64,000 nucleotides of DNA from an uncultured Pelagibacteraceae bacterium (GTDB lineage: Bacteria; Pseudomonadota; Alphaproteobacteria; Pelagibacterales; Pelagibacteraceae): the NCBI GenBank assembly GCA_902618975.1, contig CACNCN010000003.1:1-64000 (forward strand), read 5' to 3'. The translations under genes and the position numbers were made by a program. Positions 33,696-42,837 of the stretch are shown here, piece by piece; position 1 is the stretch's first letter, and each line of letters starts with the position of its first letter. Under the pieces are notes generated by a model. It searched no databases and was not told the DNA's origin. It worked only from the letters and a program-made list of their open reading frames with translations.

Positions 33696-35621
33696 ATGAG
33701 CAAAGTAATTGGAATTGATCTAGGTACGACAAATTCTTGTGTGGCTATAATGGAAGGTACACAAGCAAAAGTTTTAGAAAACGCTGAGGGTGCAAGAACA
33801 ACACCTTCGGTTGTAGCATTTACTGATAATGACGAGAAATTAATTGGTCAGCCCGCTAAAAGGCAAGCAGTAACAAACCCAGAAAACACAATTTTTGCAG
33901 TAAAAAGATTAATTGGAAGAAACTTTGATGATCCAACTGTTAAAAAAGATGTAGAAACAGCTCCATTTAAAATTGTAAATTCTGATAAAGGAGACGCTTG
34001 GATTGAAGCGAAAGGTCAAAAGTATTCTCCGTCACAAATATCAGCTTTTACACTTCAGAAAATGAAGGAAACTGCTGAAAAATATTTAGGGACTGAAGTC
34101 AAACAAGCTGTGATAACAGTTCCAGCTTATTTTAATGATGCACAAAGACAAGCAACCAAAGACGCAGGAAAAATTGCTGGCTTAGAAGTTTTAAGAATTA
34201 TTAATGAACCAACCGCTGCATCTCTTGCATATGGTTTAGATAAAAAAGCAAATAAAAAGATCGCTGTTTACGACTTAGGCGGTGGAACATTTGACGTATC
34301 TATTCTTGAGTTAGGTGATGGTGTATTTGAAGTTAAATCTACAAATGGTGATACATTCTTAGGTGGAGAGGATTTTGATAATTCTATAGTAGATTACCTT
34401 CTTTCAGAATTTAAAAAAGAAAATGGCATTGATTTAAAATCAGACAAACTTGCTTTACAGAGATTAAAAGAAGCTTCAGAAAAAGCTAAGATTGAACTAT
34501 CATCAGCAACACAAACTGAGATAAATCTACCATTTATTACCGCAGATAAAACAGGTCCAAAACATATTAACTTAAAAATGACTAGAGCAAAACTTGAAGC
34601 TTTAGTTGAAAATTTAATCACAAGAACAATACCACCATGCCAAACTGCATTAAAAGATGCAGGGTTAACTGCTGGAGAAATTGACGAAATTGTGCTTGTA
34701 GGTGGAATGACAAGGATGCCAAAAGTAATTGAAGAAGTAAAAAATTTTTTTGGTAAAGAGCCAAACAAATCTGTAAATCCCGATGAAGTAGTGGCTATGG
34801 GAGCTGCAATTCAAGCTGGTGTATTGCAAGGGGATGTAAAAGATGTTTTGTTGCTTGATGTTACTCCTCTTTCACTTGGAATTGAGACATTAGGAGGCGT
34901 ATCTACCAAATTGATAGATAAAAATACGACAATTCCGACTAAGAAAAGTCAGGTATTCTCAACTGCTGAAGATAATCAACCAGCAGTTTCTATAAGAGTG
35001 CTACAGGGCGAAAGAGAAATGGCATCAGATAACAAAATTTTAGGAAATTTTGAGCTAGTAGGTATTGCCCCGGCTCCTAGAGGTGTACCACAAATTGAGG
35101 TTACATTTGATATAGATGCAAATGGTATAGTTAACGTTTCCGCTAAAGATAAAGGAACTGGTAAAGAACAAAAAATTCAAATTCAGGCATCAGGAGGCTT
35201 AAGTGAAGATGAGATAAGTCAAATGGTAAAGGATGCCGAGTCAAACAAAGAAGCTGATAAGAAAAAAAGAGAGGCAGTTGATGCTAGAAATCAAGCTGAC
35301 ACATTACTTCATTCTACAGAAAAAAATTTAAAAGAGCATGGTAGCAAAGTTTCTGATGCCGATAAAAAAGCTATTGAGGATTCATCAGCAAATTTAAGAA
35401 ATGCTTTAAAAGGTACTGATATCGAGGAGATTAAAAAGAAAACACAAGATTTAGTTCAAGCGTCTATGAAATTAGGAGAAGCAATCTATAAATCACAACA
35501 AAGTTCAAAGCCTGAGAGTGGTGCTCCAAAGGATGCTAAGAAAGAAGATAAAAAAGACGAAAACGTTGTTGATGCAGATTTTGAGGAAGTAAAGGACGAT
35601 AATAAAGAAAAAAGCGCCTAA
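33696..35621 (+). CDS. dnaK: chaperone DnaK
   Basis: [32 protein letters not shown]. Confidence 0.99.
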   Translation: MSKVIGIDLGTTNSCVAIMEGTQAKVLENAEGARTTPSVVAFTDNDEKLIGQPAKRQAVTNPENTIFAVKRLIGRNFDDPTVKKDVETAPFKIVNSDKGDAWIEAKGQKYSPSQISAFTLQKMKETAEKYLGTEVKQAVITVPAYFNDAQRQATKDAGKIAGLEVLRIINEPTAASLAYGLDKKANKKIAVYDLGGGTFDVSILELGDGVFEVKSTNGDTFLGGEDFDNSIVDYLLSEFKKENGIDLKSDKLALQRLKEASEKAKIELSSATQTEINLPFITADKTGPKHINLKMTRAKLEALVENLITRTIPPCQTALKDAGLTAGEIDEIVLVGGMTRMPKVIEEVKNFFGKEPNKSVNPDEVVAMGAAIQAGVLQGDVKDVLLLDVTPLSLGIETLGGVSTKLIDKNTTIPTKKSQVFSTAEDNQPAVSIRVLQGEREMASDNKILGNFELVGIAPAPRGVPQIEVTFDIDANGIVNVSAKDKGTGKEQKIQIQASGGLSEDEISQMVKDAESNKEADKKKREAVDARNQADTLLHSTEKNLKEHGSKVSDADKKAIEDSSANLRNALKGTDIEEIKKKTQDLVQASMKLGEAIYKSQQSSKPESGAPKDAKKEDKKDENVVDADFEEVKDDNKEKSA

Positions 35622-35648
35622 AAATCAACAATTTGTCTATAACATGTT

Positions 35649-36776
35649 ATGGCAAAAAGAGATTATTACGATGTTTTGGGTGTTAATAAAAGCGCGTCAT
35701 CAGAACAAATTAAATCAGCCTACAGAAAGTTAGCGGTAAAATTCCATCCAGACAAAAATAAAGGTGATAAAGCTGCTGAGGAAAAATTTAAAGAGGCCTC
35801 TGAAGCTTATCATGTTTTATCAAACTCAGAGAGAAAGCAGAATTACGATAATTTTGGCCATGCAGCATTTGAAAATGGGGGTGGTGGAAAAGGTGGTTTT
35901 GGGAACTTTGACTTCTCTGGTAGTTTTTCAGATATTTTTGAAGATTTCTTTGGAGAAGGTTTTGGAGGTTCTGGACGAAGATCCAGGAAATCAAATTATA
36001 GAGGTTCTGATTTAAGATATGATCTAACTATCGATTTGGAGGATGCTTTTACAGGAAAAAAACAAGATATAAAATTTAATACTTCTGAAAAGTGTGAAAC
36101 TTGTAATGGGTCTGGATCTAAGCCTGGTTATAATGTTGGATCTTGTTCAATGTGTGCTGGTCATGGTCAAGTGAGATCTAGTCAAGGATTTTTTACAGTA
36201 CAACAAACGTGTCCCCAATGTTCTGGGTCAGGCGAGGAAATTACAAATCCATGTAATTCTTGTAGCGGCCAAGGTAAAACTCAAGCATCAAAAAGGCTCT
36301 CTGTTACTATTCCAAAGGGAGTAGACGACGGAACAAGAATAAGACTATCTGGCAAAGGAGAGGCAGGTTCAAGAGGTGCTAGTAGCGGAGATCTGTATTT
36401 ATTTATAAACGTGAATTCACACGAATTATTTAAAAGACAAGATGAGCATCTATTTTTTGAGTGTCCTATTTCTATTGCTGATGCTGCCTTAGGAACATCT
36501 ATAGAAATTCCAACTATCGATGGAGGAAAAGCTAAAATAAAAATTCCACCGGGAACACAAAGTGGGAAACAATTTAGATTAAGAGGTAAAGGAATGCCAA
36601 TTATGAGGGGTGGGAGCCTTGGAGATTTATATGTTCAAGTTAATACTGAGGTGCCAATTTCTTTAAATAAAGAACAAAAAGAATTGTTAGAAAAATTTAG
36701 GGATATAGAAAATGATAAGTCCAACCCTAGTATTAAAAAATTTTTCCAAAAAGCAAAAAATTTCTGGAAAAACTAA
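35649..36776 (+). CDS. dnaJ: chaperone DnaJ
   Basis: J domain HPDKNKGD, four CxxCxGxG zinc motifs. Confidence 0.98.
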   Translation: MAKRDYYDVLGVNKSASSEQIKSAYRKLAVKFHPDKNKGDKAAEEKFKEASEAYHVLSNSERKQNYDNFGHAAFENGGGGKGGFGNFDFSGSFSDIFEDFFGEGFGGSGRRSRKSNYRGSDLRYDLTIDLEDAFTGKKQDIKFNTSEKCETCNGSGSKPGYNVGSCSMCAGHGQVRSSQGFFTVQQTCPQCSGSGEEITNPCNSCSGQGKTQASKRLSVTIPKGVDDGTRIRLSGKGEAGSRGASSGDLYLFINVNSHELFKRQDEHLFFECPISIADAALGTSIEIPTIDGGKAKIKIPPGTQSGKQFRLRGKGMPIMRGGSLGDLYVQVNTEVPISLNKEQKELLEKFRDIENDKSNPSIKKFFQKAKNFWKN

Positions 36777-36779
36777 AAT

Positions 36780-36944
36780 ATGGGTTTAGGGGAAATAGTT
36801 CCTGCAATATTCTTAGTAGCTGTTTTTATACTTGTTCTTCCAAGTTTCATTAATTCAAATTTAAAAAAAAAGGTATTTTTTAAAAATTTAGGCATTTGGT
36901 GTATAATTATATCCACAGTTATGCTAATTTTATTTTTTATCTAA
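36780..36944 (+). CDS. small two-TM membrane protein (54 aa)
   Basis: Manual translation MGLGEIVPAIFLVAVFILVLPSFINSNLKKKVFFKNLGIWCIIISTVMLILFFI*; fills the dnaJ-dapB gap. Confidence 0.65.
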   Translation: MGLGEIVPAIFLVAVFILVLPSFINSNLKKKVFFKNLGIWCIIISTVMLILFFI

Positions 36945-36945
36945 A

Positions 36946-37719
36946 ATGAATAAACTTAACATCTCAATCACTGGCTGTATGGGTCGAATGGGTAGACAAC
37001 TAATTTTGTCCGCGAAAAAAGATAAATCAATTAAAATTATTTCTTTAACTGAAAATAAATTAATTAATAAAAAATTAGTAGGAATTTTACCGGAGCTTAA
37101 CACTGATAAAGCATTTAAAAAAACTAATGTGATAATAGATTTTACTATTCCAAAATGTACACTTGAAGTATTAAAAATTGCTACAAAATTAAAAAAGAGT
37201 GTCGTTATTGGCACGACTGGTTTTACTAAAAAACAAGAAAGTTTAATTCAAAAGCACTCAAAAAAAATACCTATTCTTAAAGCTGGCAATATGAGCCTTG
37301 GAATAAATTTACTAATGTTTCTTACGGAATTAACTTCAAAATCATTAGGAGATAAATTTTTAAGTAAGGTTTATGAAGTTCATCACAAGCACAAAAAAGA
37401 TCACCCTTCAGGGACTGCTTTGATGCTAGGAAAGGGTATAGCTACAGGAAAAAATAAAGATTTTTATAAATTGTTTGGTAAAAAATATTTTAATAAAAAA
37501 CATTTTCCTTATGGAAAAAAAATAAATTTTAATTCAATTAGAAAAGGTGCTGTGATAGGTGAGCATGAAGTTAAATTCTCAAGTGGCAAAGAAATTATAA
37601 CTTTAAATCATGAGGCATTTGACAGATCATTATATTCTGAGGGAGCCATAACAGCAGCTAAATGGTTAAATAAACAAAAACCAGGTCTCTATTCAATGAG
37701 AAATGTCCTTGAATTTTAA
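36946..37719 (+). CDS. dapB: 4-hydroxy-tetrahydrodipicolinate reductase
   Basis: ITGCMGRMGRQLI, IGTTGF, EVHHKHKKDHPSGTAL. Confidence 0.96.
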   Translation: MNKLNISITGCMGRMGRQLILSAKKDKSIKIISLTENKLINKKLVGILPELNTDKAFKKTNVIIDFTIPKCTLEVLKIATKLKKSVVIGTTGFTKKQESLIQKHSKKIPILKAGNMSLGINLLMFLTELTSKSLGDKFLSKVYEVHHKHKKDHPSGTALMLGKGIATGKNKDFYKLFGKKYFNKKHFPYGKKINFNSIRKGAVIGEHEVKFSSGKEIITLNHEAFDRSLYSEGAITAAKWLNKQKPGLYSMRNVLEF

Positions 37720-37722
37720 TTA

Positions 37723-38376
37723 ATGAATGAAGTTCAAAGAGCAAAAATTGTTTTAAATATTTTAAATAAAATTTATCCTAAAACACCTATTCCATTAAAG
37801 CATAAAAATATATTTACACTTTTAATTTCAGTGCTCCTTTCTGCGCAGTGTACCGATTTGAATGTAAATAATGTTACAAAAAATATTTATCCTAAATATA
37901 ATAAGCCTGAACATTTTGTTAAGCTTGGAAGAAAAAAAATTGAGAGATTAATTAGAAGTATTGGTATATTTAGAATTAAAGCTAAAAGTGTTTACAATCT
38001 CTCAAAAACTTTGAAGGAAAAATATAAAGGTAAAGTACCAAAAACTTTTGAACAATTAGAAGAATTACCTGGAGTTGGTCACAAGACCGCCAGTGTTGTC
38101 ATGTCTCAAGGTTTTGGTTATCCTGCGTTTCCGGTAGATACTCACATACACCGTTTGGCTCAAAGATGGGGTCTTACAAATGGCAAAAGTGTTATTCAGA
38201 CAGAAAAAGATTTAAAAAGATTATTTCCAAAAAAAAATTGGAACAAATTACACCTTCAGATCATTTACTATGGTAGAGAATATTGCAAGGCAAGAGAATG
38301 TTATGGTATTTCTTGTAAAATCTGTACCACTTGTTATCCTAATAGAAAAAAACCAATTTTAACAAAGAAGGCTTAA
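37723..38376 (+). CDS. nth: endonuclease III
   Basis: LSAQCTDLNVN, LEELPGVGHKTASVV, VDTHIHRLAQRWGL, Fe-S C-x6-C-x2-C-x5-C. Confidence 0.97.
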   Translation: MNEVQRAKIVLNILNKIYPKTPIPLKHKNIFTLLISVLLSAQCTDLNVNNVTKNIYPKYNKPEHFVKLGRKKIERLIRSIGIFRIKAKSVYNLSKTLKEKYKGKVPKTFEQLEELPGVGHKTASVVMSQGFGYPAFPVDTHIHRLAQRWGLTNGKSVIQTEKDLKRLFPKKNWNKLHLQIIYYGREYCKARECYGISCKICTTCYPNRKKPILTKKA

Positions 38377-38377
38377 T

Positions 38378-39307
38378 ATGAAAATTCTAGGCATAGGAAA
38401 CGCAATTGTTGACGTGATTTGCAAAGTTGAAGACGATTTTTTGATTAAAAATAATTTAACAAAAAGTACTATGAAATTAATTTTCGACGAGAAAGAATTT
38501 AAAGGCTTATTAACTAGTCTTAAAATAGAAAAGACTGTATCAGGAGGATCTGTTGCTAATTCTATAGTCGGTTTATCCCAATTAGGAAATGATGTTGGTT
38601 TCATTGGCAAAATTTCTAATGATGAACTTGGGGATAAATATGAAGAGGGATTGAAACAAGAAAATGTTAAGTATTTTTATTCTAAAAAAAAAGAGGAGCT
38701 ACCAACTGGAACTTGTTTAATATTGGTAACTCCTGACTCTGAAAGAACAATGTGTACTTTTTTAGGTACCGCAGGAAAGATAAATAAAGAAGACGTAAGT
38801 GCAGATGCAATTAAACAAAGTGAAATAATTCTATTAGAAGGATATTTATGGGATGAAGGTGATCCTAAAAAAGCTTTTGAAAAAGCTATTCAAAATGCAA
38901 ATAAGGTTGCAATGTCACTGTCTGATCAGTTTTGTGTTGATAGACATAAGCCTCATTTTCTAGAGTTAGTAAAAAATAAACTTGATATAACTTTTGCAAA
39001 TGAACAGGAAATAATATCGTTGATAGATGCAAAATCTTTTGATGAAGTAATAAATTTCTCAAAATCGCTCGGCAGAATGATAGTTTTAACAAGGGGTGAG
39101 AAGGGTGCGGTAGCAATAAATAAAGATGAAGTTGTTGAATGTGGGATAAATCAAGGTCTTAAGATTGTTGATTTAACTGGTGCGGGAGACCTTTTTGCGG
39201 CAGGTTTCTTACACGGTCATATTAATAACATGTCATTAAAAGAATGCCTGGATAAAGGGACCGAAATGTCTTCAAAAGTAATTCAACAAATAGGCGCTAG
39301 ACTTTAA
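38378..39307 (+). CDS. PfkB-family carbohydrate/adenosine kinase
   Basis: GGSVANSIVGLSQLG, DLTGAGDLFAAGFLHG. Confidence 0.92.
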   Translation: MKILGIGNAIVDVICKVEDDFLIKNNLTKSTMKLIFDEKEFKGLLTSLKIEKTVSGGSVANSIVGLSQLGNDVGFIGKISNDELGDKYEEGLKQENVKYFYSKKKEELPTGTCLILVTPDSERTMCTFLGTAGKINKEDVSADAIKQSEIILLEGYLWDEGDPKKAFEKAIQNANKVAMSLSDQFCVDRHKPHFLELVKNKLDITFANEQEIISLIDAKSFDEVINFSKSLGRMIVLTRGEKGAVAINKDEVVECGINQGLKIVDLTGAGDLFAAGFLHGHINNMSLKECLDKGTEMSSKVIQQIGARL

Positions 39308-39316
39308 AAACTAAAA

Positions 39317-39439
39317 TTATTTTTTTTTTCTTTTAAAACTTCCTTTGCCTTTTTTCGGTACAATGGTTTTAGGTTTAAATCTTTTTGAAAATAAATTTTT
39401 TGCAATAAAATTTTTTTTTTTAACTAATTTTGTAACCAT
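39317..39439 (-). CDS. 40-aa basic protein, possible alternative ribosome-rescue factor ArfA-like
   Basis: Manual translation MVTKLVKKKNFIAKNLFSKRFKPKTIVPKKGKGSFKRKKK*; KKGKGS(F/Y)xRK resembles E. coli ArfA KKGKGSYMRK; absent from the ORF track. Confidence 0.5.
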   Translation of the reverse strand: MVTKLVKKKNFIAKNLFSKRFKPKTIVPKKGKGSFKRKKK

Positions 39440-39989
39440 GGCTTACACTTTTAATAAAATTTTTATCTTTGAATATTTCTGAAACCTTTTTTCTAAGACG
39501 ATAAATATGTGTTTCAACCGTATGTGTCTCTAAATCGAAAGTATGACCCCAAACTTCTTTTTGTAATTCATTTACAGATTGAGGTTTGGATGAGTTTTTT
39601 AGAAAAAGAATTATTTCAGTTTCTTTTTGTGTTAACTTTAATTTCTCTGAATGTTTTATTAATTCTCTTGAATTTATATCTAAAGTATAATTATTAATTT
39701 TAATCTTTTCTTGATCAGAATACTTATTTTTAAGCAATAAAATGTTTATTTTATCAATTAGAGTATTCATTTTAAGTGGATAATTTTTAAGAATTAATAA
39801 ATTTAATTTATTATTTGTATTTGGTTTTTTATCGCAAATTAAAACATGGTTTAAGTTTATTTCTTTTAATTTATTAAGATCTTCTAAATCTGGAGAGTAA
39901 ATGATTTCAAAACTATTATTTTCTTTAATTTCATGCAAAATATCAAATAAACTTTTTAATTTAAATATTATTGTATATGAATTAATCAT
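39420..39989 (-). CDS. winged-helix (OmpR-type) regulator with degenerate receiver domain
   Basis: C-terminal LTQKETEIILFLKN...HTVETHIYRLRKKV...GYKIS; receiver lacks a clear phospho-Asp pattern; likely start MINSYTI at 39989 (track start 40031). Confidence 0.8.
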   Translation of the reverse strand: MINSYTIIFKLKSLFDILHEIKENNSFEIIYSPDLEDLNKLKEINLNHVLICDKKPNTNNKLNLLILKNYPLKMNTLIDKINILLLKNKYSDQEKIKINNYTLDINSRELIKHSEKLKLTQKETEIILFLKNSSKPQSVNELQKEVWGHTFDLETHTVETHIYRLRKKVSEIFKDKNFIKSVSHGYKIS

Positions 39990-40000
39990 TGTATCACAGT

Positions 40001-40492
40001 ATGATATTAGAAGTAAAAAATAAAGATACATTAGTTATTGGTGAATTTAAATTTAAATGCTCTGTTGGTAGAAACGGTATCACTAAGTCAAAAATAGAGG
40101 GAGATGGAAAAACACCTAGAGGTGTTTTTAGTTTAGGGACGATATACTGGAGAAAGGATAGAGTGAGAAAACCTATCACAAAATTAAATAAAAGTGTTTT
40201 AAGTAAAAATGATGCATGGTGTAATGATATAAAGAGTAGTCTGTATAACAAAAAAATATCTATTTTTAATAAAGTTAATAAAGAAAAGCTATTCAGAAAA
40301 GATAATAAATACGATTATTTAATTGTAATAAATTATAATACAAAAAGAATTGTTAAAAATATTGGTAGTGCAATATTTTTACATTTAACGAAAGATTATA
40401 AAAAAACTGCAGGCTGCGTGGCGGTTTCGTTGAAAGATTTTAAGATTATTTTAAAGCTTATAAAGAAAAATTCAAAAATAAAAATATATTAG
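40001..40492 (+). CDS. L,D-transpeptidase family (YkuD) protein
   Basis: DGKTPRGVFSLG ... AIFLHLTKDYKKTAGCVAVS; likely ATG at 40001 (track start 39989 is TTG). Confidence 0.85.
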   Translation: MILEVKNKDTLVIGEFKFKCSVGRNGITKSKIEGDGKTPRGVFSLGTIYWRKDRVRKPITKLNKSVLSKNDAWCNDIKSSLYNKKISIFNKVNKEKLFRKDNKYDYLIVINYNTKRIVKNIGSAIFLHLTKDYKKTAGCVAVSLKDFKIILKLIKKNSKIKIY

Positions 40493-41151
40493 TTTCTTTC
40501 TCCAAATATTTTTGAACCAATTCTTAAGAAAGTTGACTTATATTTTACAGCGGTTTCATAATCATGTGACATGCCCATGCTAATTTCTTTAAAGTTAAAC
40601 TGATTGTTTAAATTTTTTAATTCATCAAAATATGGGCTTGAGTCTTTTTCAAAAGGAGGCAAACACATTAGCCCAATTATTTTGAGTTTACTCTCGTTGC
40701 AGAAATTAACAAGTTCCAACAAGTTATTTTTATTAATTCCGGATTTTTGAGCCTCATTCCCAATATTGACCTGTAGAAATAAACTTAATTGTTTATTATA
40801 TTTTTTTTGTTCTTCCGATATTTTTTTTGCTAATTTCAAACTGTCAACTGAGTGAATATAATCAAAAATTCTGACTGCTAGTTTAACTTTATTAGTTTGC
40901 AATTTTCCTAACATATGAAGCTTTATAGAGCTGTCTCTTTTTTTAATTTCAGTCCACTTTTCTATTGTTTCTTGCACTTTGTTTTCGCCAAAATGCTTGT
41001 GGCCGAATTCAATTAAATGATTAATATGTTCAATTTTGAATGTTTTGGAGACTGCTACAATATTTGGGTAATAATTCTCATACATATATTCTTTTATTTT
41101 TTCTTTTATTGTAGAATTAATATCATTTAAGTTTTTAATAGTGCTATGCAT
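40489..41151 (-). CDS. yggS: YggS-family PLP-binding protein
   Basis: IVAVSKTFKIEHI, FGENKVQE, HMLGKLQTNK, GLMCLPP, SMGMSHDYETAV. Confidence 0.94.
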   Translation of the reverse strand: MHSTIKNLNDINSTIKEKIKEYMYENYYPNIVAVSKTFKIEHINHLIEFGHKHFGENKVQETIEKWTEIKKRDSSIKLHMLGKLQTNKVKLAVRIFDYIHSVDSLKLAKKISEEQKKYNKQLSLFLQVNIGNEAQKSGINKNNLLELVNFCNESKLKIIGLMCLPPFEKDSSPYFDELKNLNNQFNFKEISMGMSHDYETAVKYKSTFLRIGSKIFGERN

Positions 41152-41685
41152 AAATATTTATATAAACAGTATTATTTCATAGAAAAATTTGACAAAAATC
41201 ATCTAAAAAAAATAAATAAAAAAATAAATTTAATTTATAGGAACTATAGTAAAGTTCACGACGAAAGAACAATAAAAAATCTTGCAAGATTTTGTTCAAT
41301 TGAGAATAGGAAACTGTTCATAGCAAACGATTTTAAATTAGCCTTAAAAATGAATATTAATGGTGTTTATTTACCCTCTTTTAATAAAAGCATTTTACAT
41401 AATTGTTATAAATTTAAGAAAGATTTTAAAATTATTGGCTCTGCACACAACATATCAGAAATAAGAATAAAGATATTACAAAATGTTAAAGAAATTTTTT
41501 TGGCTCCGGTTTTTAAAGAAAAAAAAATTATTCTTGGAATTTATGGTTTTTTAAAGTTAAAAAAAATATTTAAAGGTAAAGCTATTGTCCTTGGAGGAGT
41601 TGCGGGTCATAATATAAAAAAATTGAGACTTTTAAATCCTGAGGGTTTTGCGGCAATAAAATATTATAAAAAAAAAGGCCCCTAA
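41146..41685 (+). CDS. divergent thiamine-phosphate synthase/TenI-like protein
   Basis: TIM-barrel-like NGVYLPS, IIGSAHNISEI, VFLAPVF-like, ALGG-like VLGGVAGHNIKKL. Confidence 0.65.
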   Translation: MHKYLYKQYYFIEKFDKNHLKKINKKINLIYRNYSKVHDERTIKNLARFCSIENRKLFIANDFKLALKMNINGVYLPSFNKSILHNCYKFKKDFKIIGSAHNISEIRIKILQNVKEIFLAPVFKEKKIILGIYGFLKLKKIFKGKAIVLGGVAGHNIKKLRLLNPEGFAAIKYYKKKGP

Positions 41686-41696
41686 AAAGGGGCCTT
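41675..41696 (-). terminator. intrinsic terminator for the porin gene, overlapping the 3' end of the ThiE-like gene
   Basis: AAGGCCCC-TAAAAA-GGGGCCTT perfect 8-bp stem; on the minus strand followed by a T9 run. Confidence 0.85.
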
Positions 41697-41720
41697 AAAT
41701 TTTCTTAAGCTAAACTAAAC

Positions 41721-42620
41721 TTAGAATGCAAAAGAAACAGATACTTCAGAAAATGTATCGTCAGATGCTGAAGATCCAGCAACGTTGTCAGTAGCATTTG
41801 ATACTGCAACGATAGTCATACTTCCCATTGTGTAAGAAGCAGAAATACCTGAAGACTCTTCATCAGTTCCTGTTCCCATATCAACATCCCACATACCGTA
41901 AGATACTGATAGGTTTTCGTTAACAGCTACACCAATTCCTAAACCAGTTGACTCTTCATTATTCGCACCTGAATTATCTCTTTCTGATTTTTGATATGCA
42001 ACTGTAACTGGACCCATTGAATACTTAACAAAAGCATTCTCTAAGTCTGTTGCTGCACCTTGCTCACCAGTACCATATCCAATTGATAAACCTTCCATTA
42101 AACCATCGTATGTTAACTGAACAGAGTTATCATTTGAACCACTAGCACCTTTTTGGTAAGCAGCACTGATACCAAAACCTGCAAATGAACCATTATAGTA
42201 AACTGCATTTGTATCACCGTGTTGTGCTAAACCATTGTCGTCAGTGTCTGTATCATCCCATACCTCTTCACCAGCTTTTGGTAAAACGTATCTGTATGCT
42301 CTAACACCAGCGCCACTAGCACCGTTTCCAAGACCAATTGAACCAGCATCTCCCATGTCAATCATAACATTTTGAGATGAGAAAGCAGCGTTTGTCATTG
42401 TGTATGAATATGACACACTCATACCATTGTCCAAATCACCACTACCTGAAAAGCCAATTGCTTTATTCATGCTGAAACTGTTTCCAGTTACTTCATCATC
42501 GTCTTGTGATTTATATTCTATCTTAGCTGTACCAGATACATCTAATGCACCTGCGTAAGCTGAAGAAGCTACTAAAGATCCTGCTACTGCAGTTAATCCT
42601 AGTTTTTTTAAATTGTTCAT
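41721..42620 (-). CDS. outer-membrane porin
   Basis: Signal peptide GSLVASSAYAG; Gram-negative porin beta-strand pattern; C-terminal EVSVSFAF. Confidence 0.85.
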   Translation of the reverse strand: MNNLKKLGLTAVAGSLVASSAYAGALDVSGTAKIEYKSQDDDEVTGNSFSMNKAIGFSGSGDLDNGMSVSYSYTMTNAAFSSQNVMIDMGDAGSIGLGNGASGAGVRAYRYVLPKAGEEVWDDTDTDDNGLAQHGDTNAVYYNGSFAGFGISAAYQKGASGSNDNSVQLTYDGLMEGLSIGYGTGEQGAATDLENAFVKYSMGPVTVAYQKSERDNSGANNEESTGLGIGVAVNENLSVSYGMWDVDMGTGTDEESSGISASYTMGSMTIVAVSNATDNVAGSSASDDTFSEVSVSFAF

Positions 42621-42647
42621 AAATTTACTCCTAATTGTTAATAATTA

Positions 42648-42653
42648 ATTATA
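42648..42653 (-). promoter_or_regulatory. porin gene -10 element
   Basis: Perfect TATAAT on minus strand upstream of an AGGAG ribosome-binding site and the porin ATG. Confidence 0.5.
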
Positions 42654-42837
42654 AACAAGGCTTTTTTAGCAAAAATGTGCAAAATTAGTTTTTTTTCTTA
42701 ATAATTACTTAATTATTTTATATTGTGTTGCAAAAATACATCATTCGAATACAGGCAAAATACGTGATTTTCTGTGTTTTTATGGAATAATTTGTTAAAT
42801 ATTCGAATTATTATTTAGACATCAGATTATTATAATT

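Noticed and set aside
34394-34768. 124-aa minus-strand ORF inside dnaK
   Set aside because: Antisense shadow of a highly conserved gene.
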